A stretch of DNA of 41,116 nucleotides from the NCBI GenBank assembly GCA_007117275.1, contig SKGV01000074.1:1-41116 (forward strand), given 5' to 3'. Numbering within the stretch: the stretch's first letter is position 1; every line of letters starts with the position of its first letter. Shown in pieces: positions 1 to 6,421 of this stretch. The translations under genes and the position numbers were made by a program. Below the pieces are notes generated by a model that was given only the letters and a program-made list of their open reading frames with translations, was not told the origin of the DNA and searched no databases. This stretch comes from Methylophaga sp. (GTDB taxonomy: Bacteria; Pseudomonadota; Gammaproteobacteria; Nitrosococcales; Methylophagaceae).

Positions 1-111
1 CAGCTTCCAGTTGCTCTAGTGCCGCCTGTTTTTCTTCTTCAAGGTCTGCGGCATAACGCAGCAGCTCAGCCTTGGTTTGAGGGATCGCGCTCAACTGGCT
101 TTTTAGCTCCA
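1..111. repeat. Terminal redundancy, copy 1 (genome closes into a circle)
   Basis: Bases 1-111 are identical to bases 41006-41116. The antirepressor reading frame continues uninterrupted when the two ends are joined, so this is overlap of a circular or circularly permuted genome of 41,005 unique bases. It is more likely an assembly overlap of a headful-packaged phage than a true short direct terminal repeat. Confidence 0.95.
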
Positions 112-454
112 GCTCCTTGAGCTTCGCCAGCACATTACGGCGCACGCCTTTTGATTCGCGCATGCCGACTAAGGTGCATTGGTCGCGAGTGAGTTCGTAA
201 TAGCGCATTGGCGTTCCGCCTTGAGCGGGTCGAAAAGTTTTCGTACCGCCCAGCTCGCCTTCCAGCTCGTCTTCAATTCGCTTCAAGAAGTGGCTGTTTT
301 CCACTTGGCTTTCTTTATGCTCTGCACGCGCTGCATTGATGATCTCGCGCAGCTCAATGCTGCTCATCGTTTTTTCAGGGTTGCCGAATGGTGTCATCTG
401 GTTCATAATAACCTCTGTTTGGTGGTTGTTGGTTGCAGCTGCTAGATGATTCAT
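1..454 (-). CDS. Phage antirepressor (Rha-like N part, KilAC C part), 5' portion, continues across the circle join
   Basis: This is the beginning of a 250-residue protein whose end is at 40707-41116. ATG at 452-454 is preceded on the minus strand by AAAGAGG eight bases upstream. A second ATG at 404-406 also has a GAGG and would remove 16 residues. This half has a Rha-like segment (RYYELTRDQ, then a basic helix ending LAKLKELE) followed by a coiled coil that leads into the KilAC domain in the other half. Such proteins antagonise phage repressors or act as early regulators. It is the second gene of the leftward early operon, after cro and a hairpin terminator. The family call is firm; the target is unknown, since no CI repressor was found in this genome. 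Confidence 0.85.
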   Translation of the reverse strand, partial: MNHLAAATNNHQTEVIMNQMTPFGNPEKTMSSIELREIINAARAEHKESQVENSHFLKRIEDELEGELGGTKTFRPAQGGTPMRYYELTRDQCTLVGMRESKGVRRNVLAKLKELELKSQLSAIPQTKAELLRYAADLEEEKQAALEQLEA

Positions 455-497
455 AATCGGTACCTCTTTGTTGTTGCCCTTCACGGGCGTTAATAAA

Positions 498-524
498 CCC
501 GCTCCCCCTAGAGCGGGTTTTTTT
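498..524. terminator. Bidirectional hairpin terminator between cro and the antirepressor
   Basis: CCCGCTC (498-504) pairs with GAGCGGG (511-517) around a six-base loop. A run of seven T follows on the plus side and TTTATT on the minus side. Read leftward it follows the cro stop directly, in the position of lambda tR1. Read rightward it would stop transcripts running antisense out of the antirepressor gene. Confidence 0.75.
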
Positions 525-732
525 ATGCTGCTTTTGACTTTTTTGGTTTTTTATACTTCCCTCTGCGCGGTAAATCCGCTTTCAGGGCCCCTCCGGTGAT
601 CAGCTCGATTTCCGCCTGCCTGCCCACGGGCAGATCCTCTCCCCACTGCCAGACCGCTCCGATTGTGATTCCAAGCGCATCAGCTACCGCTTGGAGTGTG
701 CCGAAATGTGTCACGACTTCTGTTTTTTTCAT
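523..732 (-). CDS. cro: Cro-like small DNA-binding repressor
   Basis: A 69-residue protein starting MKKTEVVTHFG. Residues about 10-30 form a helix-turn-helix of the Cro/YdaS kind (TLQAVADALGIT then GAVWQWG, with the invariant W of these small Cro proteins), and the C-terminus is lysine-rich. It starts at ATG 730-732, nine bases after CAGGG. A longer frame upstream runs back through the promoter and is not plausible. It is the first gene of the leftward operon and is transcribed from a near-consensus promoter (766-794). By analogy with lambdoid phages it should bind between the divergent promoters and damp early transcription. Family confidence is high; operator specificity is inferred. Confidence 0.88.
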   Translation of the reverse strand: MKKTEVVTHFGTLQAVADALGITIGAVWQWGEDLPVGRQAEIELITGGALKADLPRRGKYKKPKKSKAA

Positions 733-765
733 TTTAGTTAACCCTGTTTGTTTTACATAGAGGCC

Positions 766-794
766 ACTATACCGCGCTTGGGCAAAATAGTAAA
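766..794 (-). promoter_or_regulatory. Leftward early promoter (drives cro)
   Basis: On the minus strand, TTTACT (794-789) is followed after exactly 17 bases by TATAGT (771-766). The predicted start is near 759 and the leader to cro is about 27 bases. This is a strong sigma70-type match facing the operon that runs through the circle join. Confidence 0.8.
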
Positions 795-801
795 CAGCGC
801 G
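773..801. promoter_or_regulatory. Candidate operator overlapping the leftward promoter
   Basis: A perfect 6-bp inverted repeat, CGCGCT at 773-778 and AGCGCG at 796-801, flanks the spacer and -35 of the cro promoter. Its position suits a Cro or repressor site. The half-sites are far apart (17 bases), so this could be chance. Confidence 0.35.
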
Positions 802-837
802 ATTTTTCAAAAAATATAGATTTCTTTGTTTTTTGTG

Positions 838-866
838 TTGACTCCGAAATTTCAGCTTGCTATAGT
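838..866 (+). promoter_or_regulatory. Rightward promoter of the non-coding RNA/tRNA unit
   Basis: TTGACT at 838-843, a 17-base spacer, and TATAGT at 861-866, which is close to the sigma70 consensus. The predicted start is about 873, exactly where the densely structured non-coding region begins. It diverges from the cro promoter, in the place of the repressor promoter of lambdoid phages. Confidence 0.85.
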
Positions 867-872
867 TCAACC

Positions 873-1428
873 ACTGGCAGCGACAACGCCAACAAGACAC
901 GCAGGAAATACCTGCAGCCGAGGCGAAAGGTCAAAACGTCCCAGCCCCCTAAAGGTGCGTCCAAGGGGAGAGACTGGCTAAGAGTTCTTTTGAGAAATCG
1001 ACAGTACTACGAACGAATTTCTGTTTTGCTTAGTGCCGTCTACCCCAGCAGGCGGTGGGGCTAATAACACCTGCACTTTGAGCGGACTCCTCCTGTGTAA
1101 AAAAAGTTCGTGATCAAAGCGACTGGTCGCCGTAAGCGGCCAACAACGCGATCCGCTGCGTAGTGCGGAGCAATGCCTGTCGCTTGGGCTGAGAATACAG
1201 GCGACATCGGGAAGGGTTTGTACCAATCGCCTTGAGGCGAAAATAAAGGGGAAGCCTGATCAACTTTCGCAAACCCTTCACCGATGCAGTGAATGTGTAG
1301 GCTGATGCATCACGACAAAGATCCAGGTAATGCTGATGCTGCTCGGAAAGGTCGTAAAAACTTAGAGCCCAGTTGCTGTACTGCCAAAACAGTCGCGCAC
1401 CACCAGGCGGTTATCTGGTGGCCCCTCA
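873..1428 (+). ncRNA. Large structured non-coding RNA, about 555 nt, upstream of tRNA-Arg (GOLLD/ROOL-like in context)
   Basis: No credible ORF with a ribosome site lies here, but hairpins are packed end to end. Stems include 901-905/911-915; 941-949 with 965-977; 993-998/1017-1022; 1043-1047/1056-1060; 1125-1130/1136-1141; 1152-1156/1165-1169; 1175-1180/1197-1202; a 16-bp helix 1205-1220/1270-1279+1281-1286 with one bulged A; 1227-1231/1236-1240; 1284-1289/1306-1311 (alternative); 1312-1316/1351-1355; and 1400-1406/1415-1421. Possible pseudoknots are 1009-1014 with 1106-1111, 1048-1052 with 1070-1074, and 1253-1257 with 1299-1303. The 5' end (875-880) can close on 1381-1386. A near-consensus promoter starts exactly before it. 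Size, density of tertiary contacts, phage setting and adjacency to a tRNA recall GOLLD and ROOL RNAs. No covariance search was possible, so it may be a new class. Confidence 0.7.
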
Positions 1429-1505
1429 GCGCCCATAGCTCAATCGGATAGAGTAAGTGGTTTCTACCCACTAGGTTGCAGGTTCGAGTCCTGCTGGGCG
1501 TGCCA
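1429..1505 (+). tRNA. tRNA-Arg (anticodon UCU), CCA encoded
   Basis: A complete cloverleaf. The acceptor is 1429-1435 with 1495-1501 (first pair G-U), and the D arm is GCTC/GAGT. The anticodon stem is 1456-1460/1468-1472 with loop TTTCTAC, giving anticodon TCT at 1463-1465. The T stem is 1478-1482/1490-1494 with loop TTCGAGT. Discriminator G and genomic CCA (1503-1505) follow. It decodes AGA. It lies 7 bases after the last hairpin of the large RNA and before a shared terminator, so it is probably cut out of the same transcript. No integrase is present, so an attachment-site role is unsupported. Confidence 0.95.
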
Positions 1506-1561
1506 ATCAGAATGCGCTTTGTCTGCTGGAATGCCAGTGGATCTAAGAGCGCATCCTGATT
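1505..1561 (+). ncRNA. Long hairpin trailing the tRNA
   Basis: AATCAG-A-ATGCGCT (1505-1518) pairs with AGCGCAT-C-CTGATT (1548-1561): 13 pairs with one A/C mismatch. Inside is a small CTGG-AATG-CCAG hairpin (1527-1538). It starts on the last base of the tRNA CCA, so it may guide 3' processing or be the last domain of the large RNA. Confidence 0.6.
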
Positions 1562-1575
1562 GAGTGGAAGTCCTT

Positions 1576-1599
1576 GCCCTTCTTCGGAAGGGCTTTTTT
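1576..1599 (+). terminator. Intrinsic terminator of the ncRNA-tRNA unit
   Basis: GCCCTTC (1576-1582), UUCG tetraloop, GAAGGGC (1587-1593), then six T. A very strong rho-independent terminator. It closes a discrete unit of about 725 nt that starts at the promoter 838-866, and sits only 12 bases before the next start codon. Confidence 0.9.
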
Positions 1600-1611
1600 A
1601 TTGGAGGGTTT

Positions 1612-1773
1612 ATGTACTTCGAATCCGAGCCAGATCCAGAGCTGGCAAGAATCGATCGCATGCGGCGGCAGTGGCTGCGCGGCTTGAGCAATCCGCGTGA
1701 TCCCGATTACGAAGAATGCCCGGAATGTGGAGACGATGAAGAGTATGAAAGCTGTCCGGTGTGCGGCAATTAA
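1612..1773 (+). CDS. Small zinc-ribbon protein
   Basis: A 53-residue acidic protein starting MYFESEPDPELARIDRMRR. Its C-terminus carries two CxxC knuckles (CPEC, then CPVC eleven residues later), the pattern of a small treble-clef or rubredoxin-like zinc ribbon. ATG 1612 is chosen because GGAGGG stands three to eight bases upstream; an in-frame GTG at 1564 lies inside the terminator region and has no ribosome site. It is the first coding gene after the non-coding unit. Its partner is unknown; tiny zinc-ribbon peptides are common in early phage operons and may bind nucleic acid or RNA polymerase. Confidence 0.65.
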   Translation: MYFESEPDPELARIDRMRRQWLRGLSNPRDPDYEECPECGDDEEYESCPVCGN

Positions 1774-1861
1774 TAAAGCGCTGGCTTATTGAGCCGGTAT
1801 GAGATTAACAGCATTCACAATCCTGAGCATTCGCTTGATGCTCAGGCACGCAGACAGAAAA

Positions 1862-1884
1862 GGTCGCTAAGGCGGCCTTTTTTT
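1862..1884 (+). terminator. Intrinsic terminator between two early genes
   Basis: GGTCGC (1862-1867), loop TAAG, GCGGCC (1872-1877), seven T. It lies 13 bases before the next start codon. Confidence 0.75.
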
Positions 1885-1897
1885 ATGGGAGATTTTT

Positions 1898-2215
1898 ATG
1901 AATACAGCGGAAAAAGTCAGCGACCAAGAGTTCTTTGATTCACTGGCAGCGAATCTGCGCCAGCAGCTTGTTAGCGACGGTGTGGCGCATGTGATTGCAG
2001 GGCCAGAACAGGCCATCGCTTACAGCCAGAGGACGCTTTTGGTTAGGACGCTGGAAGGCGGTGCGGCCAACGATGCGGTCAAGACGATGCGCGATGCATT
2101 GAAGGAGCGCAAAGGCACGCTCAGGCGCATCCAGTATGCCGTCAAATTCTTTGAGCTAATTGAGGACCAGCTAGATGAAGACATTGAGAGCCTGGCGAAA
2201 AAGGCTTGGGTTTAA
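1898..2215 (+). CDS. Hypothetical early protein
   Basis: A 105-residue, mostly helical acidic protein with no family I recognise. It starts at ATG 1898 with GGGAG six bases upstream. A central stretch is rich in small residues (GGAANDAVKTMRDAL) and the C-terminal third is an amphipathic helix pair. It lies directly after a terminator hairpin and is followed, with overlap, by a possible small membrane protein. Function unknown. The clear ribosome site and good codon structure make it a real gene. Confidence 0.7.
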   Translation: MNTAEKVSDQEFFDSLAANLRQQLVSDGVAHVIAGPEQAIAYSQRTLLVRTLEGGAANDAVKTMRDALKERKGTLRRIQYAVKFFELIEDQLDEDIESLAKKAWV

Positions 2216-2342
2216 GGCCTTATTGGTGGCGGCGGTCATCGTGCTGCTGTTTCAGATTAGATCAGATAGTGAGGCGTTAAGAAGTGCAGGTCTCGATTTT
2301 CAACCAGACCAAGCAAAGCGCTTGGAATTGCTTTCACGCTGA
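2175..2342 (+). CDS. Possible small membrane protein
   Basis: A 55-residue frame starting MKTLRAWRKRLGFK, basic at the N-terminus and followed by one strongly hydrophobic segment (residues about 14-28, LLVAAVIVLLF), then a polar tail. This charge pattern suits a single-pass inner-membrane peptide with the N-terminus in the cytoplasm. It overlaps the end of the preceding gene by 41 bases in another frame and the start of the next by 59. A GAGG lies nine bases before the ATG. It could be chance, but it fills the only gap between its neighbours. Confidence 0.45.
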   Translation: MKTLRAWRKRLGFKALLVAAVIVLLFQIRSDSEALRSAGLDFQPDQAKRLELLSR

Positions 2343-2712
2343 AGGCGTCGCAGCGCTCGCTGGCGGCCTTGAGATTGAAGACTGCCCTTACAGCTCGTGC
2401 AATCTATTCGCGCGGTGTGCGTGGATGGCTGGCTATTGTGACGGTATAGCGGAGGTGGCAATGGATCACATCAGGATGGTTTTTCCAGATGACCTAACAA
2501 TCTGCGAGCTAAAGCAGATTTCCGAGTTAGGTATCCAGCCTGCGTGGCTGGTAGTTAATGGTGAGTACAAGTGGCGGTGGTACAGCACTGAGGTCTTGCT
2601 CGGCGAGATCGAAGAGATCTCTACGATCCTCGGCGCTGACTGCTCTTTTGAGTACGCCAGCGCGAACTATGCGCTATTTATTCGGCGCGAGCAGCAAGTT
2701 AAAGCAGCATAA
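2284..2712 (+). CDS. Ribosome modulation factor-like (Rmf/CrpP-type) protein
   Basis: A 142-residue protein. Residues 16-54 follow the RMF pattern: an A..G..A..GG helix, the CPY motif (residues 34-36), then W..GY. In E. coli RMF this fold binds 16S rRNA and drives 100S ribosome dimers. Small Rmf/CrpP-like proteins occur in many phages, where their role is mostly unknown. The C-terminal 85 residues are unrecognised. Start is GTG 2284, which has only a weak ribosome site. An internal ATG at 2461 is preceded by GGAGGTGG, so a shorter C-terminal product may also be made. A second, smaller RMF-like gene lies at 38120-38296. Confidence 0.65.
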   Translation: MQVSIFNQTKQSAWNCFHAEGVAALAGGLEIEDCPYSSCNLFARCAWMAGYCDGIAEVAMDHIRMVFPDDLTICELKQISELGIQPAWLVVNGEYKWRWYSTEVLLGEIEEISTILGADCSFEYASANYALFIRREQQVKAA

Positions 2713-2745
2713 AAAAAGCCCCTTCCGGCGGCTACCGGTTGGGGC
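2711..2745 (-). terminator. Hairpin with T-run on the minus strand
   Basis: GCCCC (2718-2722) pairs with GGGGC (2741-2745), with an inner CCGG/CCGG stem. Seven A at 2711-2717 become a T-run when read leftward. It could stop antisense transcripts; read rightward it has no T-run. Confidence 0.5.
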
Positions 2746-2776
2746 AGTCATAAAACAGCAGATGGAGTATTCCAAA

Positions 2777-3652
2777 ATGAATCAGCAAGTGCAAGCAATT
2801 GAAATAGCCAACCAGCAATGGATGGCTGCAAACCCTTTAGTCGCATCGCGCGGTTTAGATGAATCCACCTGGAACGCTCTTTGCTCAACCATTTATCCAG
2901 GCTCAAAGCCGGAGTCAATCTTGATGGCTGTTGACTACTGTCGGGCGCGCAAGCTCGACATTATGTTGAAGCCAGTCCATCTGGTCCCCATGCAGGTCAA
3001 AGACGCTCAGTCAGGCCAAAAGCAATGGCGCGACGTGCCTATGCCTGGTGTTGGGCTTTACCGTATTCAGGCTGACAGGTCGGGCGACTATGCTGGTGCA
3101 GATGAGCCTGAGTTTGGCCCAATAATTGAAGCCGAGTTCGATGGCCAGGATTACAACAACAACGCAATCAAGGTAAAGGTCCGTTATCCAGAGTGGTGCA
3201 AGTACACGGTTTATAAAATGATTGGCGGTCAGCGCGTAGCTTTTAAGGCCACTGAGTTTTGGCTTGAAAACTACGCCACTCAGTCCGCCAGATCTGAAGC
3301 GCCTAACGCAATGTGGAAGAAGCGGCCTTTTGGTCAGCTGGCAAAATGTGCAGAAGCTCAAGCTCTTAGAAAGGGGTGGCCTGAGATTGGTCAAGAGCCT
3401 ACTGCTGAGGAGATGCAGGGCAAAAGCTTTAATGAGGTGGATATTACTCCAGACCAGAGCAGCCAGAATCATCAGCCTTCCCGCCCTGCTCTGGAATATT
3501 ACCCAGAAGAAAGCTTTAACCAAAATTTCGGCAAATGGGCGCAAGCAATCTCAGCAGGCATGAAGACTCCTGACGAAGTAATTAAGACGGTCCAGCAAAA
3601 AGGTATCCTGACCGAAGAACAGCAACAGAAAATCAGAGAGGTGGCAGCATGA
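2777..3652 (+). CDS. bet: Bet/RecT-family single-strand annealing protein
   Basis: A 291-residue protein matching the lambda Red-beta family: an N-terminal segment, then a core with AVDYCRARKLDIMLKPVHLVPM (residues about 57-78) and VGLYRIQADRSGDYAG, a WCKYTVYK stretch, and ending in a helical tail. It anneals complementary single strands coated on ssDNA and works with the partner 5'-3' exonuclease encoded next (4-base ATGA overlap). ATG 2777 is chosen because a GGAG lies nine bases upstream and family members start here; the open frame extends further back without a start signal. It probably supports recombination-dependent replication and mosaic exchange. The SSB gene is in the same operon. 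Confidence 0.9.
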   Translation: MNQQVQAIEIANQQWMAANPLVASRGLDESTWNALCSTIYPGSKPESILMAVDYCRARKLDIMLKPVHLVPMQVKDAQSGQKQWRDVPMPGVGLYRIQADRSGDYAGADEPEFGPIIEAEFDGQDYNNNAIKVKVRYPEWCKYTVYKMIGGQRVAFKATEFWLENYATQSARSEAPNAMWKKRPFGQLAKCAEAQALRKGWPEIGQEPTAEEMQGKSFNEVDITPDQSSQNHQPSRPALEYYPEESFNQNFGKWAQAISAGMKTPDEVIKTVQQKGILTEEQQQKIREVAA

Positions 3653-5235
3653 TTATCATGGACCTGGTGCAAGGATCAGAAGCTTGGCACAAATTTCGCG
3701 CCGAGCACGACACGGCATCTGAAGCCAGCATTGTTATGCAGTGCAGCAAGAATGTATCCCGTAGCGAACTGCTGCGGGAAAAAGCAACCGGCTCTGAGCG
3801 TGAGTTCAGCGCCTGGTTTGAGAAAAACATTCTGGAAAAGGGCCACCGGGTCGAGGCTTTGGCCCGGCCTATCGTTGAAGCAGATATAGGAGAAGAGCTT
3901 TATCCAGTTACCGGCAAGTCAGAAGACTATGATCGCCTGGCAGCCAGCTTTGACGGTATAACCATGCTGTTTGACATTGTTTGGGAGTGCAAGCAGTGGA
4001 ATCAAGAAAAGGCTACGAGTGTTCGCGAGGGCAAGATTCCAGAGTGTGACTTCTGGCAGGTGGTACAGCAGCTTGTTGTTTCGCGCGCGCGTACCTGTAT
4101 TTACACGGTGTCTGATGGCACCGAAGAAAATACGATCTCTTGCCAGTACCAGTTGCAACCAGAAGATGAAATGCAGCTGGTTTCAGGCTGGGCACAATTC
4201 AACGAGGATCGCGCTGCCTACACAGCTAAACCTGAGCAGGCTGAAGCAGTCGGAGAAAAGCCAGAAAGCCTCCCTGCTCTGCGCATAAATCTGACCGGCG
4301 CAGTCACTGCCAGCAACCTCGCTGAGTTCAAAGAGCAGGCTTTGGCACGGATTGATGCAATCAAAACCGATCTGCAAACTGATCAAGATTTTGCTGATGC
4401 TGAGCAGACGGTGAAGTTCCTCAAGGGTGGTGAAAAGGACTTGGAGGACGCCAAGGCTAAGGCGCTGCAAGACACGGCCAGCATTGATGAGCTGTTCAAA
4501 ACAGTCGATGAGCTCAAGGAAAAGCTGCGCCAAAAGCGGCTGACTCTTGAAAAGCTGGTCAAGGCCGAAAAGGAAAACCGCCGTCTGGCTATCCTGCAAT
4601 CCGCCCTGGCTGACTGGCGGGAATGGCTGAGCGCGCAAGACTGCCCTGTCACTCTGACGCTACAGCCTGCCGTAGCTGAGGCCATGAAAGGCAAGAAAAG
4701 CATCAAAGGCTGGGAGGATGCCGCAGCCGATGCGGTAGCCAGCGCCAAGATTGAAGCTCGAAAGGAGATTGAGCGCATCAAAGCCAACTACGACTGGCTG
4801 AAGGTCAACGGAAAGGATCACATGCACCTGTTCCCCGACTGGGCGCAGCTGATTACCGCTGACGCAGAGCTTATGCAGCTCAAGGTTCAGCAAGCCATCC
4901 AGCAAGAGCAGCAGCGCCTGGATGCAGAACGCGAACGTATCCGTCAGGAAGAAGCGGACCGCATTCGTGCAGATGCGCAGCGCAAGGTTGAAGAGGTACA
5001 GCAAGAGCCAGTGCAAGGGCCGTCTGAATCAGCGCCTAATGATGATCCTGGTTATCGCTTGCTGCCGCCACTCAAGCCAGCGAGCGCTGTCAGCCAGCCT
5101 GAGCAGGTCACAATCAGTAAGGCCGAATACCAGCGTCTGCTGGAAGCCGAAGCCCTGCTGGAAGCCCTGAAAGCGCACGGTGTAGAGAAACTGGCCTGCT
5201 GGCGTAAGGCTGCTGAGCAGCTGGAAGCGGCGTAA
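3649..5235 (+). CDS. Lambda-Exo/YqaJ-family recombination exonuclease with long C-terminal coiled-coil extension
   Basis: A 528-residue protein, more than twice the length of lambda Exo. Residues 1-200 are the nuclease: G-HRVEALAR (E69), FDG (D102) and the ExK motif (E113, K115), followed by FWQVVQQL. These residues match the metal-binding core that digests 5' strands to feed the annealase. Residues about 210-480 are charged helices and probable coiled coil, resembling the DUF1351-type proteins that accompany phage annealases; the protein looks like a fusion of the two. It starts at ATG 3649, overlapping the bet stop with GAGG upstream; ATG 3658 is an alternative. An intrinsic terminator follows the stop. 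Confidence 0.85.
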   Translation: MIIMDLVQGSEAWHKFRAEHDTASEASIVMQCSKNVSRSELLREKATGSEREFSAWFEKNILEKGHRVEALARPIVEADIGEELYPVTGKSEDYDRLAASFDGITMLFDIVWECKQWNQEKATSVREGKIPECDFWQVVQQLVVSRARTCIYTVSDGTEENTISCQYQLQPEDEMQLVSGWAQFNEDRAAYTAKPEQAEAVGEKPESLPALRINLTGAVTASNLAEFKEQALARIDAIKTDLQTDQDFADAEQTVKFLKGGEKDLEDAKAKALQDTASIDELFKTVDELKEKLRQKRLTLEKLVKAEKENRRLAILQSALADWREWLSAQDCPVTLTLQPAVAEAMKGKKSIKGWEDAAADAVASAKIEARKEIERIKANYDWLKVNGKDHMHLFPDWAQLITADAELMQLKVQQAIQQEQQRLDAERERIRQEEADRIRADAQRKVEEVQQEPVQGPSESAPNDDPGYRLLPPLKPASAVSQPEQVTISKAEYQRLLEAEALLEALKAHGVEKLACWRKAAEQLEAA

Positions 5236-5243
5236 ACCAACGA

Positions 5244-5266
5244 CCCGCCCAGAGAGGCGGGTTTTT
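5244..5266 (+). terminator. Intrinsic terminator after the exonuclease gene
   Basis: CCCGCC (5244-5249), loop CAGAGA, GGCGGG (5256-5261), five T. A second perfect hairpin without a T-run follows at 5306-5322 (GCCCCTG-AAA-CAGGGGC), in the leader of the next gene. Confidence 0.8.
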
Positions 5267-5353
5267 ATTCAAAAAAGCGGGGTTTTGCCGCGCATAGACA
5301 ACAAAGCCCCTGAAACAGGGGCCTCTACTACTAGCAAAATATGAGAGTGGCGT

Positions 5354-6421
5354 ATGGATTTTTATTGGATGACAAAACGAGAAAAGGCAAGAGTTGATCT
5401 GCCAGACGGTTGCTTCCTTGAATCTGAATTGATTGATGGCAAGCAAATCAAGTTCAGCGTAGGCAGCAGCGTGTGCAGCGTAAGGACTATCAAGCTTGGC
5501 GCTCACTTAGCCGCCGAAGAGTACAAGAAGCATCTCCAGAATCTGATTGGCAAACTACCGGCCCTGGACATCATTGCCAGAGTTGACGGCCCAATGCTGG
5601 CCGCGCTCTCAAAATTCGTTGCAAAAGATGATGCTCGCTACTACCTCTACGGCATACAGATTATTCCAGCAACATCTGGCGATGGCGTAATGATGTTTGC
5701 TACCAACGGTCATGCCCTGCTCTGTGCTCACGACCCTTATGGCTATGTATCTGAAGACTGCATACTGCAGTTCGATACCTGCATCTTTGAGGCTGTCGAA
5801 AGAAACGTGCTCGATACCTATGTCGATGTATCGGGCGGCATTGCAGCTGTGCTTTCAGCCTCTGATACGCACACCCATCTTGTCGGCGGGCCGGGCGAGC
5901 TGATCCGATCATCGTCAATAAGGCAAAGCGCCAAGCAAGAAGATGTGGTGGCCTGCTTTGGCCAGGTCACCACCATAGATGGGCGCTACCCAACCATCGA
6001 AAATGCTGTGCCTAGTGGCAGATCTTCCCGCGAGTCAGTCACGATCAATCCTGCACTGTTAAAGCTTTTAGAAAAAGCGGGTAAGGCGGCAAGGATTTAT
6101 GGTTTTACAGGAAAAATAAAATCAAGCACTGGCGGCATTAGCCTGGGCTTCCCGCAGAAAGAGAGCGGCGGACTTATCGTGCGCTATGCGACCGGATGCG
6201 AAAGGGCAGGCCGCATGTTCGGAGTGCTTATGCCGATGCGAAACGACAGTAGCACTGAGCCGTGCGACTGGTGGAAAGAGCACCTACACATTCTAGGCTT
6301 GGAGCACTCCAAGCAACCCGAGCCAGCCAAAACACAGGAACAACACCATGAATCACTTAAAGAAAATCTCCACCTTCTCAGTAACACTCCCTGCTTACGC
6401 AGACTTTCTGAAAATCACTGA
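5354..6421 (+). CDS. DNA polymerase III beta-clamp-like protein
   Basis: A 355-residue protein, close to the 366 residues of bacterial DnaN. Diagnostic segments: KFVAKDDARYYLYGIQI (start of a clamp domain), ATNGHALLC (the ATDGHRL motif of beta clamps, residues about 114-122) and IDGRYPTIENAVP (equivalent of IDGRFPDY, residues about 211-223). The last 70 residues are divergent and the usual C-terminal MPM-R motif is replaced by a tail that overlaps the next gene by 74 bases. Phage clamps tether polymerase or repair enzymes to DNA. No phage DNA polymerase is present, so it may recruit the host polymerase or redirect host clamp-binding proteins. Confidence 0.8.
   Translation: MDFYWMTKREKARVDLPDGCFLESELIDGKQIKFSVGSSVCSVRTIKLGAHLAAEEYKKHLQNLIGKLPALDIIARVDGPMLAALSKFVAKDDARYYLYGIQIIPATSGDGVMMFATNGHALLCAHDPYGYVSEDCILQFDTCIFEAVERNVLDTYVDVSGGIAAVLSASDTHTHLVGGPGELIRSSSIRQSAKQEDVVACFGQVTTIDGRYPTIENAVPSGRSSRESVTINPALLKLLEKAGKAARIYGFTGKIKSSTGGISLGFPQKESGGLIVRYATGCERAGRMFGVLMPMRNDSSTEPCDWWKEHLHILGLEHSKQPEPAKTQEQHHESLKENLHLLSNTPCLRRLSENH

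Noticed and set aside
1..111. True short direct terminal repeats of a linear virion genome
   Set aside because: The repeat splits the antirepressor gene, which is unlikely for a packaging end. The genes suggest headful packaging, so assembly overlap is the simpler reading. Read-depth at the ends would decide.
978..1226. An 82-codon open frame on the minus strand across the structured RNA region
   Set aside because: No ribosome site, odd composition (Ser, Arg and Pro rich), and it lies antisense to a hairpin-dense region with its own promoter. It is a by-product of lack of stops.
873..1428. Group I or group II intron, RNase P RNA or tmRNA
   Set aside because: The tRNA next to it is intact, no interrupted gene flanks it, and I could not find the conserved core elements of these RNAs or a tag ORF.
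1429..1505. tRNA as a phage integration site (attP)
   Set aside because: No integrase anywhere in the circle, and the tRNA is complete and embedded in a transcription unit. It reads as a functional phage tRNA.
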